Assembly (NCBI GenBank): GCA_014529385.2 | Contig: CM043942.1 | Coordinates: 54,750,647-54,808,646 of the forward strand | Source of the DNA: Adiantum capillus-veneris | Lineage: Eukaryota > Streptophyta > Polypodiopsida > Polypodiales > Pteridaceae | Direction of reading: 5' to 3' | DNA: 58,000 nucleotides | Part shown: positions 20,493-32,097 of the stretch, piece by piece | Layout: each line of letters starts with the position of its first letter | Position numbering within the stretch: the stretch's first letter is position 1 | The notes under the pieces: generated by a model | Databases searched by the model: none | What the model saw: only the letters and a program-made list of their open reading frames with translations | Told to the model about the DNA's origin: nothing | Translations under genes and position numbers: made by a program

Positions 20493-20504
20493 AAGAGGGG
20501 GGTA
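20493..20504 (+). other. Polypurine tract of element B
   Basis: AAGAGGGGGGTA lies immediately before TGTCACAAAC, the start of the 3' LTR. Confidence 0.7.
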
Positions 20505-21078
20505 TGTCACAAACTGGTGACGTATCATGGCCCTAGACACACTTATAAGTGGGGCAGCAGAGAACACACACACCTCGGCTGGCAGCACCCGCGGAGACAG
20601 GGTGACGTGGCAGATTCCGAAAAATGCGGCGGAATTCACGCGAAGCTGCTGACGTGACAGTGCGTACGAAAAAAGCAGGCTGTACAGAATTCCAGCTTTT
20701 GCGCAAGCTGAATTTTATGCTGGCTGTTTTTGGGGAAGCTTTTGGACCAGTTGCTTTATTTAAGAGGCTTTTAAAAATTGACTGCTTTTCGGGCTTTGCT
20801 TATGGGCATCCCTTGTAACCTTTAAATATAAGCCCCTCACAACTCAAAGCATCTGGACGTAGAGTCTGAGAGTGAGAACCCTCCCACTCTCTTGTACTTT
20901 GAACTCAGATTAATACAAAAAGAAATACCGAAAGGGGCGCCAGTCTTTGGGGCCAATATCTCTAGGCACGGAACTCCGTCGGGCCGTGTCGAATCAATTG
21001 TGAATTGTGAACTGTTTTGAAGTGAACCTCTGCTGTGTCGCGGTAGAATCTTGACTTAGAGTGTCCAAGTTTGTTACA
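20505..21078 (+). mobile_element. 3' LTR of gypsy element B
   Basis: A 574-base segment begins TGTCACAAAC after the polypurine tract and ends TTGTTACA. It contains a TATA-like TTAAATATAAG (about 20821-20830) and AATACCGAAAGGGGCGCC, shared with the 5' LTR-like segment at 16182. The left and right ends form the usual TGT...ACA. Confidence 0.65.
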
Positions 21079-21918
21079 ATGAGAGCTGAAAAAACATGAA
21101 TTCCCTCACCATCCACTTCCATGTTGCATCCAATAACCATACACATAACATACCAAAAGCTTTTTCCATTAGGGTGAGATTTCTCCTCATCGGCAGGAGA
21201 GAGGATTCTCTCTCCCTACACTCTCATACAATAGAGAAAAAGCATAAGCTGTTTTTATTGCAAATCGCAAATTTGGAGAAGGGGGGGAACCGGGGGAGGG
21301 GGGGGCTTTTTTCTTGCAAACTATAATTATTGGGCTGCTTTTTGAGCGCCAGCCATTTTAAGAGCATATTGTGTGCACTGACACACTCAATGAATAGTTT
21401 AAGCACACACTTCGTACATACAGATTGCGACTTTGAAGAAGACTAATTGCAAATTCCCGCCGTCAATTGTACACGGTCAATCAATAGACAAATCCCCAAC
21501 CGGGGGCGTCGATAGTGGCGATTCAAGGCGACCGATTCTCTTTCACAATCTTTGTCATCTCTCTCTTCAGTCTCTTGTTTTGTTCAATTATCAGATGCTT
21601 AGAAGAGTAAAAGTGTTTTAAGAGTTGCAAATTGTGGTAATTCACTATTTTTTGTCCGACCATTCGCCGAAAGTGGTTACATAAATCAACTGCTTCACCT
21701 CAAAAAGAGGGAGGGAGAGGGGCATGATGCAAGCGAGGGAATGCCATCTCACTCACTATCTTATTCATCCTCTCCACAAAGGATGTAGGTAAGAGAAGTT
21801 TGTTGTTGAACTGCTCTTAAGAGAGAGAAATGAATTAAATCAATACATACGCCTCCATTGTCCCTTCTCAAGATAGAGACTATAGAGTTATATTGGTCTT
21901 CAACTAGATTGATCCACT

Positions 21919-21921
<3 letters not shown>

Positions 21922-21960
<39 letters not shown>
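21922..21960 (+). repeat. (GA)n microsatellite
   Basis: About 19 GA units in a row. Confidence 0.95.
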
Positions 21961-21961
<1 letters not shown>

Positions 21962-23644
21962 ATTAGACTTGTTGGCAAGAAAAAATACATATAGCCCTCA
22001 TGCTCAATATGGTATGCTATATGTATGTGTGGACCTTCACTATGGTTTTAAGACTTGAGGCCGTCTCCTAGATTTTAAAATTTCTTGGTTCTCATCTTAT
22101 TTTGAGCAGAAGCTAAGGATCCACTCTTCATGTTGGTGCACTTAGGATATAGAAGCGACACTCTAGATATGCAATCGGCTACTATACATGCTTTGTGAAG
22201 GATTCTATCTTCTCTACTATTTGTTGAATGGCACTATGGGTGGTGCAAAACACTGATTGCTTGCATACCATGAGCCTTCAACAGCTAGTACGCTCATTGG
22301 CAGATCAATAGAGCTTCTCCACACCCTTCACACTCAATGCGTTAAATTACCTGGCTATTCATTGAAGAGCGTCATATACTTGTTTCGAGGAATTGGCCTC
22401 GTACACGACTTTTCTTCCACCTCACATGGGGCAAGATTACTTCGGAAATATGGACCCACCAATGTGGTATATCCTAAATTCCTCTTATATACCACCTGTA
22501 CCATTTGAATGGCTTTCCAGCTCCTCTACATCCGCGTAGTGATAGGCTCCTTCTAACACCCTAGGCACTCACCAGATACATCTCTGCTTCTACCAGGCCA
22601 AGATTTCCCTAGTTAGCTTTTGGCGATCAAACTGCTTGCCCCACAGCATAGAAGGTGGAATATGGAATAATAGCCACAATGACCCCAAAAAGAAGGCGCC
22701 ACATAATCACGCCATTAAGGGGAAAACAAAGTGGCACGGCCAGGCATATCCATACAGCATCAACACGCGATTTGGGCAAGACTGGCATGATATATGGCAA
22801 TGTATGGACTAGAACTACCTCACAAACAGCAACGAACAACCACAAAACAACCCTCACCCCCTATCATCTGCCCCTGAAAGATGCCGGGGCTCGCACCTTG
22901 TACATACACGAGACGACTAACTTAAACACATGCAGGCATTAGCAAATAACACTAAGGCCTGAGCGAGCACTCCTATGATGGAACAATAGAGAGAGGGAGA
23001 GACCAAGGCAGTTTTGGCCATCACTATAAACATGATGCAGAAAAAATAACAAAATAAGCCAAACTAGAATGAGTGAAGGCTTCACTTTGTGAACACATAT
23101 ACATACACAGGTGCAGAGGAAATATGAATGGGATTAGCACAAGGCGCAAAACTCGTCTTACAACTTTTTTCCGTGACCGAGTAAGAGAAGAAACACAACT
23201 AAACTATTTCCTCTCAACAATTATTACAGGATTTTCACGGGATATTGTACAGGATTGAAAAACCTTGGCAGTAGAGAACAAGCTTACCTTCATCAGAAGA
23301 ACCACCCAATGCACATACTATTTTGTTGTGGTGATGGATGTGTCTGCTGCCTTTTTGGCCTGGCCAGAAAAAATGGAGCTCTCTGCAACCCAGAAACCTG
23401 GTTGTCCATTTCGAAAAAAATGCCTTTTAAAACCTAAACGTGTACTTCATGCCCATAAATCTGCGTGAGAAAACCTGTTTGTGGTTGTACATTTCAAGTT
23501 AAAACCCTCTTGAGCAGCTGAAATTGTACCTTGCAGACTGGGCAGACTCATGACCGTCTGGGCGACCCACAAGCGGGGCTGCCGGAGAGAGGGAAATTCT
23601 TAGACCCGCCATCTTCCCCTCTTCACATCCAAAATTGTGGAGAA

Positions 23645-23667
23645 AGAGAGAGAGAGAGAGAGAGAGG
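23645..23667 (+). repeat. (GA)n microsatellite
   Basis: About 11 GA units in a row. Confidence 0.9.
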
Positions 23668-23777
23668 GAGATGATACGAGTGCCCTCTATGGTCAAAAAA
23701 TCATGGGACCCGATGAAACATGTCACATGCCTGACATTGGAGATGAGGTTGGCAATTGAGAGCTCACAACATAAGGT

Positions 23778-23779
<2 letters not shown>

Positions 23780-23812
<33 letters not shown>
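23780..23812 (+). repeat. (GA)n microsatellite
   Basis: About 16 GA units in a row. Confidence 0.92.
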
Positions 23813-23815
<3 letters not shown>

Positions 23816-25339
23816 GAAGGGAGTGCTTCGAGCTACAAATTTGAGAAAAACAAGCTCAAATGTGAACAGAAGATGAGCACTCAAGTCAGGTATGATGTCA
23901 AAACTCTTGTGCTTGCGAGGGCATTGTGTGCATCAAGGAAGGGTCCCTAGTGCCTCAGTGCTTTATCTCACACTGAAAGGAGTGCGAACTAGGCTAGATT
24001 GTTCTCATAAAGGTGCAAATTGCATACAAGGGGATAAGCTCAATCAATAAGGGTGTTTTCTCTTAGAGAAGAACGCACTTTTGTAACTGGAGCATTGTGG
24101 GTGGTATAATGGTAAAGTGCAAACCTCCAGATTCTTCCCACATCGTGATACATTGGCGTTGTAGGAAAGCCGCGTTCATTGTGTGGTCCAATGATTCATC
24201 ATCGTGAAGCTACTATATTGCACGCCATCTTAGAAGCAAAGAAGCGAAGACAAGCTTTTAACATCGTAGAAACAATTCAATATACCTCAAAGATCTATTC
24301 GTTGACAAGTGTTGAAAACTCAAGAGAAGGAAAATTTTGGGTGGGGGTGCATTGTAATGCAATTTGTATTCTATAGCTTGATCGCATGCTTTTGACTCCA
24401 CTCTCACTAAACAAAATCGATGAAGAAAAATGTGACTTGAGCCTCGAACTTCCACATTGAAGCCTAATGGCATGACCATTGGGTCAAAGAGTATACTACA
24501 TGTAAGTAGAGAGAATAGGGAGATTGGCTCCATAGGTTATCTCAAAAAGACATTAAGGGATATCTTTTAAATGGCAATAAAGGGCTTTAAAATATGCTTT
24601 TAGATTGTGCTAAAAGAGCATTCCATAGAATTAGCTCCTCAAGCCTTGCATATCTGCCATCTACAAGATTTATGATCACAAAGTTTGGCTTTCATTCCCT
24701 TTACTCTAAAGCCTCAACAAAATCAAACATATTGGCAATGTTCAAGAATTCAATGTTGTAGGATATAATAACAAAACCAAATGGACCTAACATAGCAAAA
24801 CTTGTATAAAGACAAGACAAGTCCACAATTTTGATGAACCCATTCGATTATAAACTATTAATAAGGTGCAAGATGATGGCTTTGTCCACTCGTGCACGAT
24901 GTTTAGAGGGAAATCCAATAAGTTGGCAGATATTAAGGAGAATAGTATATAGCAATGTTGATTCTCATGCCAACATTTGGTTTTGACTTCCTCCTTTGTG
25001 GTTGCAAGGCCCATCCTCTTTCCAAAAAAATTGCAATGAGAATCCAACATATCAGGTTTAGTGCTCCCAAAACAAGATCATCTTTGAGGATGGCAAAAAC
25101 CAAGTTTGGATCCTTCTTAGTTTTTGCAAGTTTGGCTCAAGAAGTAATCATAATAGAATTTTGATAAGAGCCTTTTATCTATTAAGATTTATCTCTAGTT
25201 ATTTTTAATGGTGTACAGAGTTTGATGGTTTGATATTAACTAGCCCAATATGAGCCCCAAAAAGCATCTGAAGCGGACATCAATGATTTCCTCTTGGATA
25301 AAACACCAAGATGTATACTCGACTAGCAAAATCCTAGTA

Positions 25340-25640
25340 ATAGTTAAATCTTGGGCTATTCACCTATGAGACTGCGTATTCAATTCTTGGCCTAGTAATG
25401 CAAACATAAACAAGGTAGCCAATGGTCTGTTGAGAGAAAAAGACATCAAAGTAGTCTTCGACATCATGAAGGGTAAGCTTCACATTTATTTCCATAGGAG
25501 TATCCATGGGTTTATAGTCCTCAAAGTCGAATTATGCAAATGCAACATTGTCTCGATAGAGTTTGTTTGGCACAAAGCATATACCTATCACACCACTTAA
25601 AGTATAAGGCCCATGTAACAATGCAAGAATCCTAAGTGTG
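25340..25640 (-). pseudogene. Decayed Ty1/copia RT C-terminal fragment, first copy
   Basis: It is nucleotide-similar to the antisense copia segment at 50221-50310 (the region coding R-P-D-I-x-F in RT) and to 26070-26310. Shared landmarks include TGGGCTATTCACCTATGAGAC, CATAAACAAGGTAGCCAAT and TGTCTCGATA. It is heavily mutated and has no usable frame. Confidence 0.55.
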
Positions 25641-25658
25641 ACATCTCAAGGGAAACAT

Positions 25659-26310
25659 TCAAATCATTCTTAAATTAGCAGTGTGCTTCTCATTCAGTCC
25701 AGCTAGTAGCACGTCGTTTGAACAAAGAACAACAATAATGTGTCTCACTTTCAATGAGGGCTTGTGGCCAGATTGCACTCTAGTGCCCAAATCAATCATA
25801 AGACCTCTAGGCCAAATGCATTCAAAAGTAGATGTGAAAGCCACATTGTATTCAACTTTGTAACTAGAAGTAGCCATAATAGGGTGCTTCTTTGTTAAAA
25901 CAAGATGCATGAGTTACCTGGGAGAAATCAAGGCACCAATTGTGGGCACGCACGTGCCATAGCAATCAACCCTTATAAAATCACGTAAATCACATAGCTA
26001 TCATACCCCCTTGGGCTAGAGCAAGTGGAGGATTTGTTTAACATCTACAAATTCTTAGACCCTAGGCTACGCATAAATTTGCTCACTTGTGAGACTACAT
26101 ACTAAACATCTAGCCTTGTAATCACATATAAATAAGGCAATCATCTACGTGTTGTCTCAAGCATCATAAAGACTAAGCTTTAAACCTATCTCCATATAAG
26201 TATTGATAGGCTTGTAGTTCTTATGGTCAAATCTACATAGCATTGTCTCGATATACATTGTCTAGGACAAAACAATACCTTCATCAAATTGGTTATTTCA
26301 TTAACATGCC
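25659..26310 (-). pseudogene. Decayed Ty1/copia RT-RNase H fragment, second copy
   Basis: On the minus strand the frame at 25659-25910 encodes TKKHPIMATSSYKVEYNVAF followed by T-S-T-x-E-C-I-W. This matches the copia RNase H block (SKKQPTVATSTCEAEYRAAF) of the element at 49.6-53.5 kb. Upstream on the minus strand, 26070-26310 matches the RT C-terminus at nucleotide level. It is probably the 3' half of a copia polyprotein whose RT start survives at 29985-30175. Confidence 0.7.
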
Positions 26311-27790
26311 ATTAGCATAAAGAAAAATGGCAAAAAAACAATATTTGCATGCCTAACATGCAAAGTGTTGTCAAGTGGACTATTCTAAAAATTGTGTGCA
26401 ATCAATTAAGCATGTGTTTTCTCATACAAAAAGCAGGAGGAGCTTGTTTTACCTGCCTCATGCTTGTCACGATTCAAAAGTGTAGTTTTTATGTCAAATT
26501 GTTATACATTTCATGTAAAAATCCCAGTATGGGAATTACTCTGTCTCTTTGCTTCATGAACAACATTCCTTATGTTCTCCTAGTATGACATCATTAACTC
26601 TGTCACTCATCATGTACATGAGCCTATGCAAGGCCCATTTCAATCAATAAAAGTTTCTCGTTCTTTTATGTATCAGTCCCTTGTTAATAAATTTTCCATT
26701 AATAAGTGGATCATTAGATCCTTCATTAGTTAGCTTCATACTCAATTGGTACCAAAGACCTTTGAATTTACTAACAACAAATATGTTCATGGCGATACCT
26801 TCAGTCACCACTATCTTAATAGAAGTTAGTTCTTATTGATGTGTATTAGCATCATCTAATAAAGTCCTCTAGTTGGGAATGCATATTAGACCCCCATTAT
26901 CCCATAAAGTGTGCATTAATTTAGCCAATTAGCCTCTTTGTTAGCCCAATTATTAGCTTCTACAAGCTCTTTCTTTTACCATACCTTGTATCAGGTTCTA
27001 CAAGAAGTGTTGCCTTAGGTTAGCCCTAAGGATAGCTAGTAAATTTTTTGTTGGGGTCTTTTCATGACCAACAGAGCTCTGGATATCCGTTTTGCTAAAT
27101 CAAGGACTCCAATTGAATCCAAAAATAATTGCTATGCATCTAGGTAACGATTCATAATTTCTAGGAATTTTGAGGTTGTGTTGTAACATTATTCATAGAT
27201 CTATAGATTTTTTATAGGCCAAGGAGCTGCAAATTAGCCCTTAACTTGCAAACCATAAGGATCAATCAAACCCTTTTGAGCATACCTAAAGAAGTTATCT
27301 ACAAGGATCTACATCCTATTGAATTGTTGCCAAAAAAAAAGGTATACAAAGCACAAGAGTTGTCCATGAACAAGGAAGTGCAACCAAAGCCCATACAAGA
27401 AGAGAATTGAATAAGGAGTTAAAGACCATGTCTGAGCCATCAATCTAGAAGAAGAATCTCTTGTCATTCCAAAGAGCTACCCAGGAGCTACATGTGTCAA
27501 AATCAAGCCAAAGAACCATGCTAGCATATTGAGTGAGGAACAAGCAAAAGAATCACGACCATCTCTTGAAGCCAATCCTATATAAGATGCATTTTCATAT
27601 CTTGAAGCAAACCTTAGAGTTATTGGGATGAGTTTAGTAGGTTTATTAGGAGGCACTAGAGTCAAAATTCACATCCTAAACTTTCTCCTCTAAATCATAA
27701 ATTCAAGCCAAAATTTAATGTCAAATGACCATAACAATTGATCCAAAAGTCCAAACTCAATGTCAAGTAACTACACCACATGATCCAAAA

Positions 27791-27980
27791 AATGTCAAAA
27801 CCCTAAAGGGCCAATACCATAAGTTGAATCTCACACCCATACACAAATCAAAATCTTGTTCACATAGGACATTCACTGTCATAAAAATGTCAAAACCCTA
27901 AAGGGCCAATACCATAAGTTGATTCTCACACCCATACACAAATCAAAATCTTGTTCACATAGGACATTCACTGTCACAGA
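27791..27980 (+). repeat. 95-bp tandem duplication
   Basis: Two copies start at 27791 and 27886 (AATGTCAAAACCCTAAAGGG) and differ at only a few bases, so the duplication is recent compared with the surrounding decay. Confidence 0.9.
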
Positions 27981-28075
27981 ATCTAATATCTAGCTAACCC
28001 AAATGATTTTCTCATATTAAATTGATCATTTAATGTGGGATAATAAACGGGAACAAGAGTTAGAATAGAGACATG

Positions 28076-28277
28076 TGCTTCTAGACCTATCTCAGCAGGG
28101 GACCAAGAGGAGAGATGGCTACATCTCAATAGGGGTCCAAAACGAGATTGTCTACCAAAGAGCAACGTGTAATAAGTGCTCCTAGACTTATCTCAACAGG
28201 GGACCAAGAGGAGAGATGGTTACATCTCAATAGGGGTCCAAAAGGAGAAGTCTATCAAAGAGCAACGTGCATCTAAT
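28076..28277 (+). repeat. 101-bp tandem duplication
   Basis: Copies start at 28076 and 28177 (TGCTTCTAGACC / TGCTCCTAGACT) and share GGGGACCAAGAGGAGAGATGG and AAAGAGCAACGTG. Confidence 0.85.
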
Positions 28278-28395
28278 GGAACTTAAATACCTTAGGGTTA
28301 GCTTCATTAAAGACCTCCAAAGGTTAGTGTTAAAAGTCCTTTGACCTTAGGCAAGCTAGGGCTGAGCTTGAGGTGGGAACCCGCGACCGAAGCTT

Positions 28396-28531
28396 GAGGT
28401 GCTTGTCGTGCTTGCCGACTAAGGTGCTTAAGGTGCTTGTCGTGCTTGATGAGGAAGGTGCTCGAGGTGCTTGTCATGCTTGATGAGGAAGGTGCTTGAG
28501 AAGCTTCCCATGCATGGGGGGTAAGGTGCTT
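28396..28531 (+). repeat. 34-bp minisatellite, about four copies
   Basis: Units read GAGGTGCTTGTCGTGCTTG plus a variable GATGAGGAAGGTGCTT. The last copy is diverged. Confidence 0.8.
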
Positions 28532-29984
28532 GAGTCAAAAAGAGACCCTACAAAGGAGGGGGAAGCCCCAAAGTTAGGGGAATCTTTGACTTAACCTCCC
28601 ACTCACCCAAAGGGCACCCCCTTTCTCAAGGGGCACATGGACACATGTTAGACTCTCCCTATGCTTAGCCACATGGTGTGCTTGAATCCTATTGGCTGGG
28701 CTAAAGAGGGGTCCAACGAGCTTCTAGTTCAATTCAACAAATATCTAGATATTTTCAAGCTCTCTCTCTCTCTCTCAAAGGGGTAAGGAGGACACTTGCG
28801 CAAAGGCTACCCTTGTTGCTTGAAATGCAGTGTGCGTGTGATTGGATAGGCTTAGAGGGGGTCCAATGAGCTTCAAGCTTGAGCTACAAGGAGGCGTCGA
28901 CCAAGTAAAGCAAGGGGTGTGCTTGGGGATATACACCCTCTCACACACTCATTTTTCACACATTCTCACTTGGTGAAAGTGGAAGAACTCCATCTTGTTC
29001 TCCAAGCTTGTTGAGAAGTTGAGAGCCTACACCAACACTCTTGGCTATGGAATGCAAATCCAACCAAGAGCCATGTTTCAATGTTTAAGCTTGCCATCTT
29101 CTCCATCTTCATTACTATGCTATTATGCTATGCTAAGCAAGAAGAGTAATGATAAGTGAGGAATTATTTCTTTCTTCTATGAATGTTTCTTCTTCCTCTT
29201 CCCTACCCTCATTCTCCACCTTTGAAGGTGTTTGAGGCCTTGGGACTGAGGCCGGGGATGGTTAATGCTTTTACAAAGTTTATGTTATGCTCGTGACGCA
29301 TGAAGCTTTCCATCTTCATAGCATCACCAAGGTCACAAGGAACACAAAGATTTTATTTTACCAAGTCTATCTTTAGGGAAGAATCTATAATACAAAAGCC
29401 TATTGGAGGGGGGACCAGCTCCACATAAATCCGATCCTCAACTGTTCTCAAGTTCTCTAATTCCCTCTCTCTCTCTCTCACAAAAGTATTGTTCATGCCA
29501 AGTTAATTAAGTATAATGGTTATGTTGCTACCTCTAATTAAGTTCACCCTCTATGTTCTCAAAGTAATCTCACAAAAATGCTCTCTTTAATTCTTCTAAT
29601 TCCGTTATTCTCAAAGTTCATAGGCCATTTCCATTACATTCACATGGAGAGGGGCTATTAGAAACAAGCCATGTAATAATCCTAGTGTGGGAGCTACCTC
29701 TACCTCTATTCTTCACATGACATCATTCACCATCTCATTCAAGTATGATTTTATTGATAATTATGTTGTTCATCGTGTATACAACATCATGTATAATCCC
29801 ATTTCAATCAATAAAAATTTATCTCACTTTTATGCATCAATCTCCTATTGTTCGTCTTGATTGTCTTGTTAATAATCATGTCATGAATAAGTAGTCCTTA
29901 GCTCCTTATACAGTTTCTTCATTAGTTAGATTCATTCTCAATTTCCATCATTCCAAGCATTATGAGTTTTCAATGCCCAACCGT

Positions 29985-30175
29985 TATAAATGGTAGTTAC
30001 AAAAAGAGACAAGAAAAAGTCTCATCAAAATCAATGCCATTCTCTTTAGTATAATCTTTTGCCACAAGTCTATGCTTACAATATTCAACACTACCATTAG
30101 GTTTACATTTCAACTTGCAAACCCACTTTGTACCAATATCCCTTTTGCTAAGAGACTTCACACAAAGAGTTCATC
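29985..30175 (-). pseudogene. Ty1/copia RT N-terminal fragment
   Basis: The minus strand encodes a decayed match to the copia RT opening: C-K-P-N-G-S-V-E, R-L-V-A-K-D-Y-T-K-E-N-G and I-D-F-D-E-T-F. It corresponds to the K-x-K-x-D-G-T-V and [16 protein letters not shown] part of the intact element at about 50950-51060. It probably continues in the fragments at 25.3-26.3 kb, with the 26500-29940 element in between. Confidence 0.75.
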
Positions 30176-30219
30176 TAAATCCCTAAAAGAAAGCCTCCCC
30201 CTCATTCAAGCATGTGATC

Positions 30220-30490
30220 GGCATGAATCAATCGTCCCCCTCATTTGCATACATAATGAGCACGAGGCTCGAACTTAAGAGCCTCCATGCTTGCTAGTAG
30301 GTACAAATTTTGCAAGCATCCATGCTTCCCCCTCAAGCATGGAGGCTCCATGCCTCCCCCTCATTTACATACATAATGACCATGAACAAGCATGGAGATT
30401 CGAACTTAAGTTCGAGCGTCCATGCTTGCTTATAGGTACAAATCCCACAAAGCCTCCATGCTTCCCCCTCATTTACGCACATATAGGTAC
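30220..30490 (+). repeat. Imperfect tandem repeat with CATGCTT/AAGCATG blocks
   Basis: The blocks GCCTCC/CATGCTTCCCCCTCATTT, ACATACATAATGA, CGAACTTAAG and CATGCTTGCT(A/T)(G/A)TAGGTACAAAT recur two to three times in the same order. Several units carry inverted AAGCATGG/CCATGCTT pairs. Confidence 0.7.
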
Positions 30491-30984
30491 CAATCCTACG
30501 CTTGCTTGGTTTGAGTTAAGGTATTATAAGCTTGGCAACCACCCTCATGGGTTAGTGCTAGCTCAAAACATCTTAGAAAATGGTAGAGATCTTCTCAATT
30601 TTTCTATGTGGAGGTGCTCTTCTCTATAAGCTTCCTTCCCAACCCTTAGTAGCTGACACATCAAAAGGGCATTGTGTTGGTGGGGGAAGTCACCTTATAG
30701 TTATAGAAAGAATGTTCTCCTAATGATGGTGTACATCATGAGTCACATTTAGCGCCTCTTAGCACAACCCACTGGTGAGATGGTGTGCATCGTGACTCAC
30801 GCTAACACCTCTTTCAAACCATAATCTAAGTGGGATACGAGAGCAAAGTTTGGTAGAGAAGGGACCTTGCTTTCAATGGTGCACTCATCGTACCTGCACT
30901 TGCAGCTCCACCATTGCCATCACCATTCGCATGTGTGTAAGAGACCCAATACCTATTTTCGATGCCACTAAGGTTTTATTGTCA
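30491..30984. other. Unassigned interval with a short direct repeat
   Basis: A segment GATGGTGT(A/G)CATC(A/G)TGA(G/C)TCAC occurs twice about 56 bases apart (30724 and 30780). No gene was recognised. Confidence 0.5.
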
Positions 30985-31837
30985 CTATTGGAAGACTATG
31001 TCGCAGTGCATGAGGGAGATATTGTGCAGTGACACCAGTGCCGTGCAAACCCATTTGAGCGCCTCAAAAGCCGCTCCACGGAGGCAGGCTTGATGGGATA
31101 CCCTCTTGGCTTTGAAGTCCAATGACAACCTCATCTCATCCCATCTCAAGAGCCATTCCGCAAAGGGAATGTGCTGCTCTACCAACACCTCGTACATACT
31201 ATTCACTGCTACCCATCGCCTCCTACTCTAATACACTTGCACACATGTGACATCATCACCTTCATTGCCTTGCAGCTGCTGCTTTGCACCCTGGCACCTG
31301 TTGTAGTCACTGTACACATTGCGCATCCCGGCACATGTGTCCGCCAGCACAGACATCAGTTGAGCCATGTGCCAAAACGATGTCATGGCACTCATCCTCT
31401 TCCTTGGGTTGGACAACCCAATGCTCATCAAATTTGTGCACACCACTTTATCGGCCTCGCCCTTTCTCATTTCACAAAATTTCATCGGCATGCCCACTGC
31501 ATGATAAGACACTATGTAGGGAAGATCACTAGAAGTCCACCATAGACATCGCAAGATCATCCCCCTGCAATATTGTGGTGCTTGAACTGCTACTATTACT
31601 ACTACTAGCTCCACCTTGTTCCTCTCCTCTCCACCGACACAACTCATGCACCACACCACATATATAAACCCTTTCTTCATCGTATTGAGAGTCGCGGCTT
31701 GTCTCACACCGAATCAACCCTTGCTCTTCTACACAAAAAGCCTTCGCAATGTGGTTGATGCAATCGTCCCACAAAGCTTCACGACTCAAAGGAGCTGAAC
31801 TTGTCATATGTTTGCCAGTGCTCCTGACAGTCGTCAA
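30985..31837 (-). pseudogene. Unidentified reading frame, broken
   Basis: Two minus-strand segments, 31707-31228 and 31206-30985, lie in the same frame separated only by a stop at 31228 and a few codons, giving about 240 codons. A third, 31837-31529, overlaps in another frame and could be the N-terminal part before a frameshift. The product would be soluble, with Cys/Met-rich and Trp-containing helices (for example W-L-L-R-W-D-E-M-R-L) and a Ser-rich run near 31590. I do not recognise the family. The GC content and codon look are unlike the AT-rich flanks, which is why I keep it. It could also be a chance opening, since plus-strand frames overlap it. Confidence 0.3.
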
Positions 31838-32097
31838 CCTGAAGCGTCAACCCTGGCTCAAAATTCAAGTTAAAGTGCAAATTCAAATTAAAGTCTAGTT
31901 GGAAGGTTCAAATTAAAGTGCATCTCGATCAACCTTCACCTTTAATTTTGTCATTATTCGTTTCAAAAGTTTGAGTTTGTAATCTTCCTATATTTTTGGA
32001 GCACGACGACACTAGAGTCACATTAGAGAAGTGGTGCTCCTCTAGATTTTAGAGCCTTATGCCTCGCCCTCAAAATCAAGTTAGCACTGATTAGAAA
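31838..32097. other. Unassigned short interval
   Basis: Contains repeated AATTAAAGTGCA/AATTAAAGTC phrases and an inverted GGAGCAC...GTGCTCC pair (about 31999-32040). Nothing coding was seen. Confidence 0.4.

Larger units (their letters stand above)
21079..25330. other. Long interval without recognised genes
   Basis: About 4.2 kb in which I recognise no protein domain, LTR pair or RNA gene. The reading frames are short and lack known motifs. Three GA tracts lie inside and are listed separately. It is likely decayed repeat sequence, but nothing visible shows its origin. Confidence 0.5.
26500..29940 (+). mobile_element. Non-autonomous LTR retrotransposon, about 3.4 kb
   Basis: Two diverged direct repeats, 26500-26744 (TGTTATACA...ACTCA) and 29656-29940 (TATTAGAAAC...TTCTCA), share GACATCATT, CCCATTTCAATCAATAAAA and TTCATTAGTTAG in the same order, as LTRs would. 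The first is followed by TGGTACCAAAGACC, a diverged initiator-tRNA primer site. The second is preceded by a purine run (CATGGAGAGGGGC). The 2.9 kb between shows no gag or pol motif but several internal tandem repeats. It splits an antisense copia pol, so it is probably a later insertion. The 5-base flanks do not match, so the ends are approximate. Confidence 0.55.

Noticed and set aside
22627-22942. Overlapping frames on both strands near 22.7 kb
   Set aside because: No known motif and no support from context.
24090-24180. tRNA-like A box (GTGGTATAATGGTAAAGTGC)
   Set aside because: No B box or cloverleaf partner lies at the right distance, so a tRNA or SINE call is not supported.
27791-28531. 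CRISPR-like spaced repeats
   Set aside because: These are head-to-tail tandem repeats without unique spacers, in a plant retrotransposon setting.
31171-31545. Plus-strand frames of 80-124 codons with many His and Cys
   Set aside because: They overlap the better minus-strand frame, show no domain and look like its shadow.
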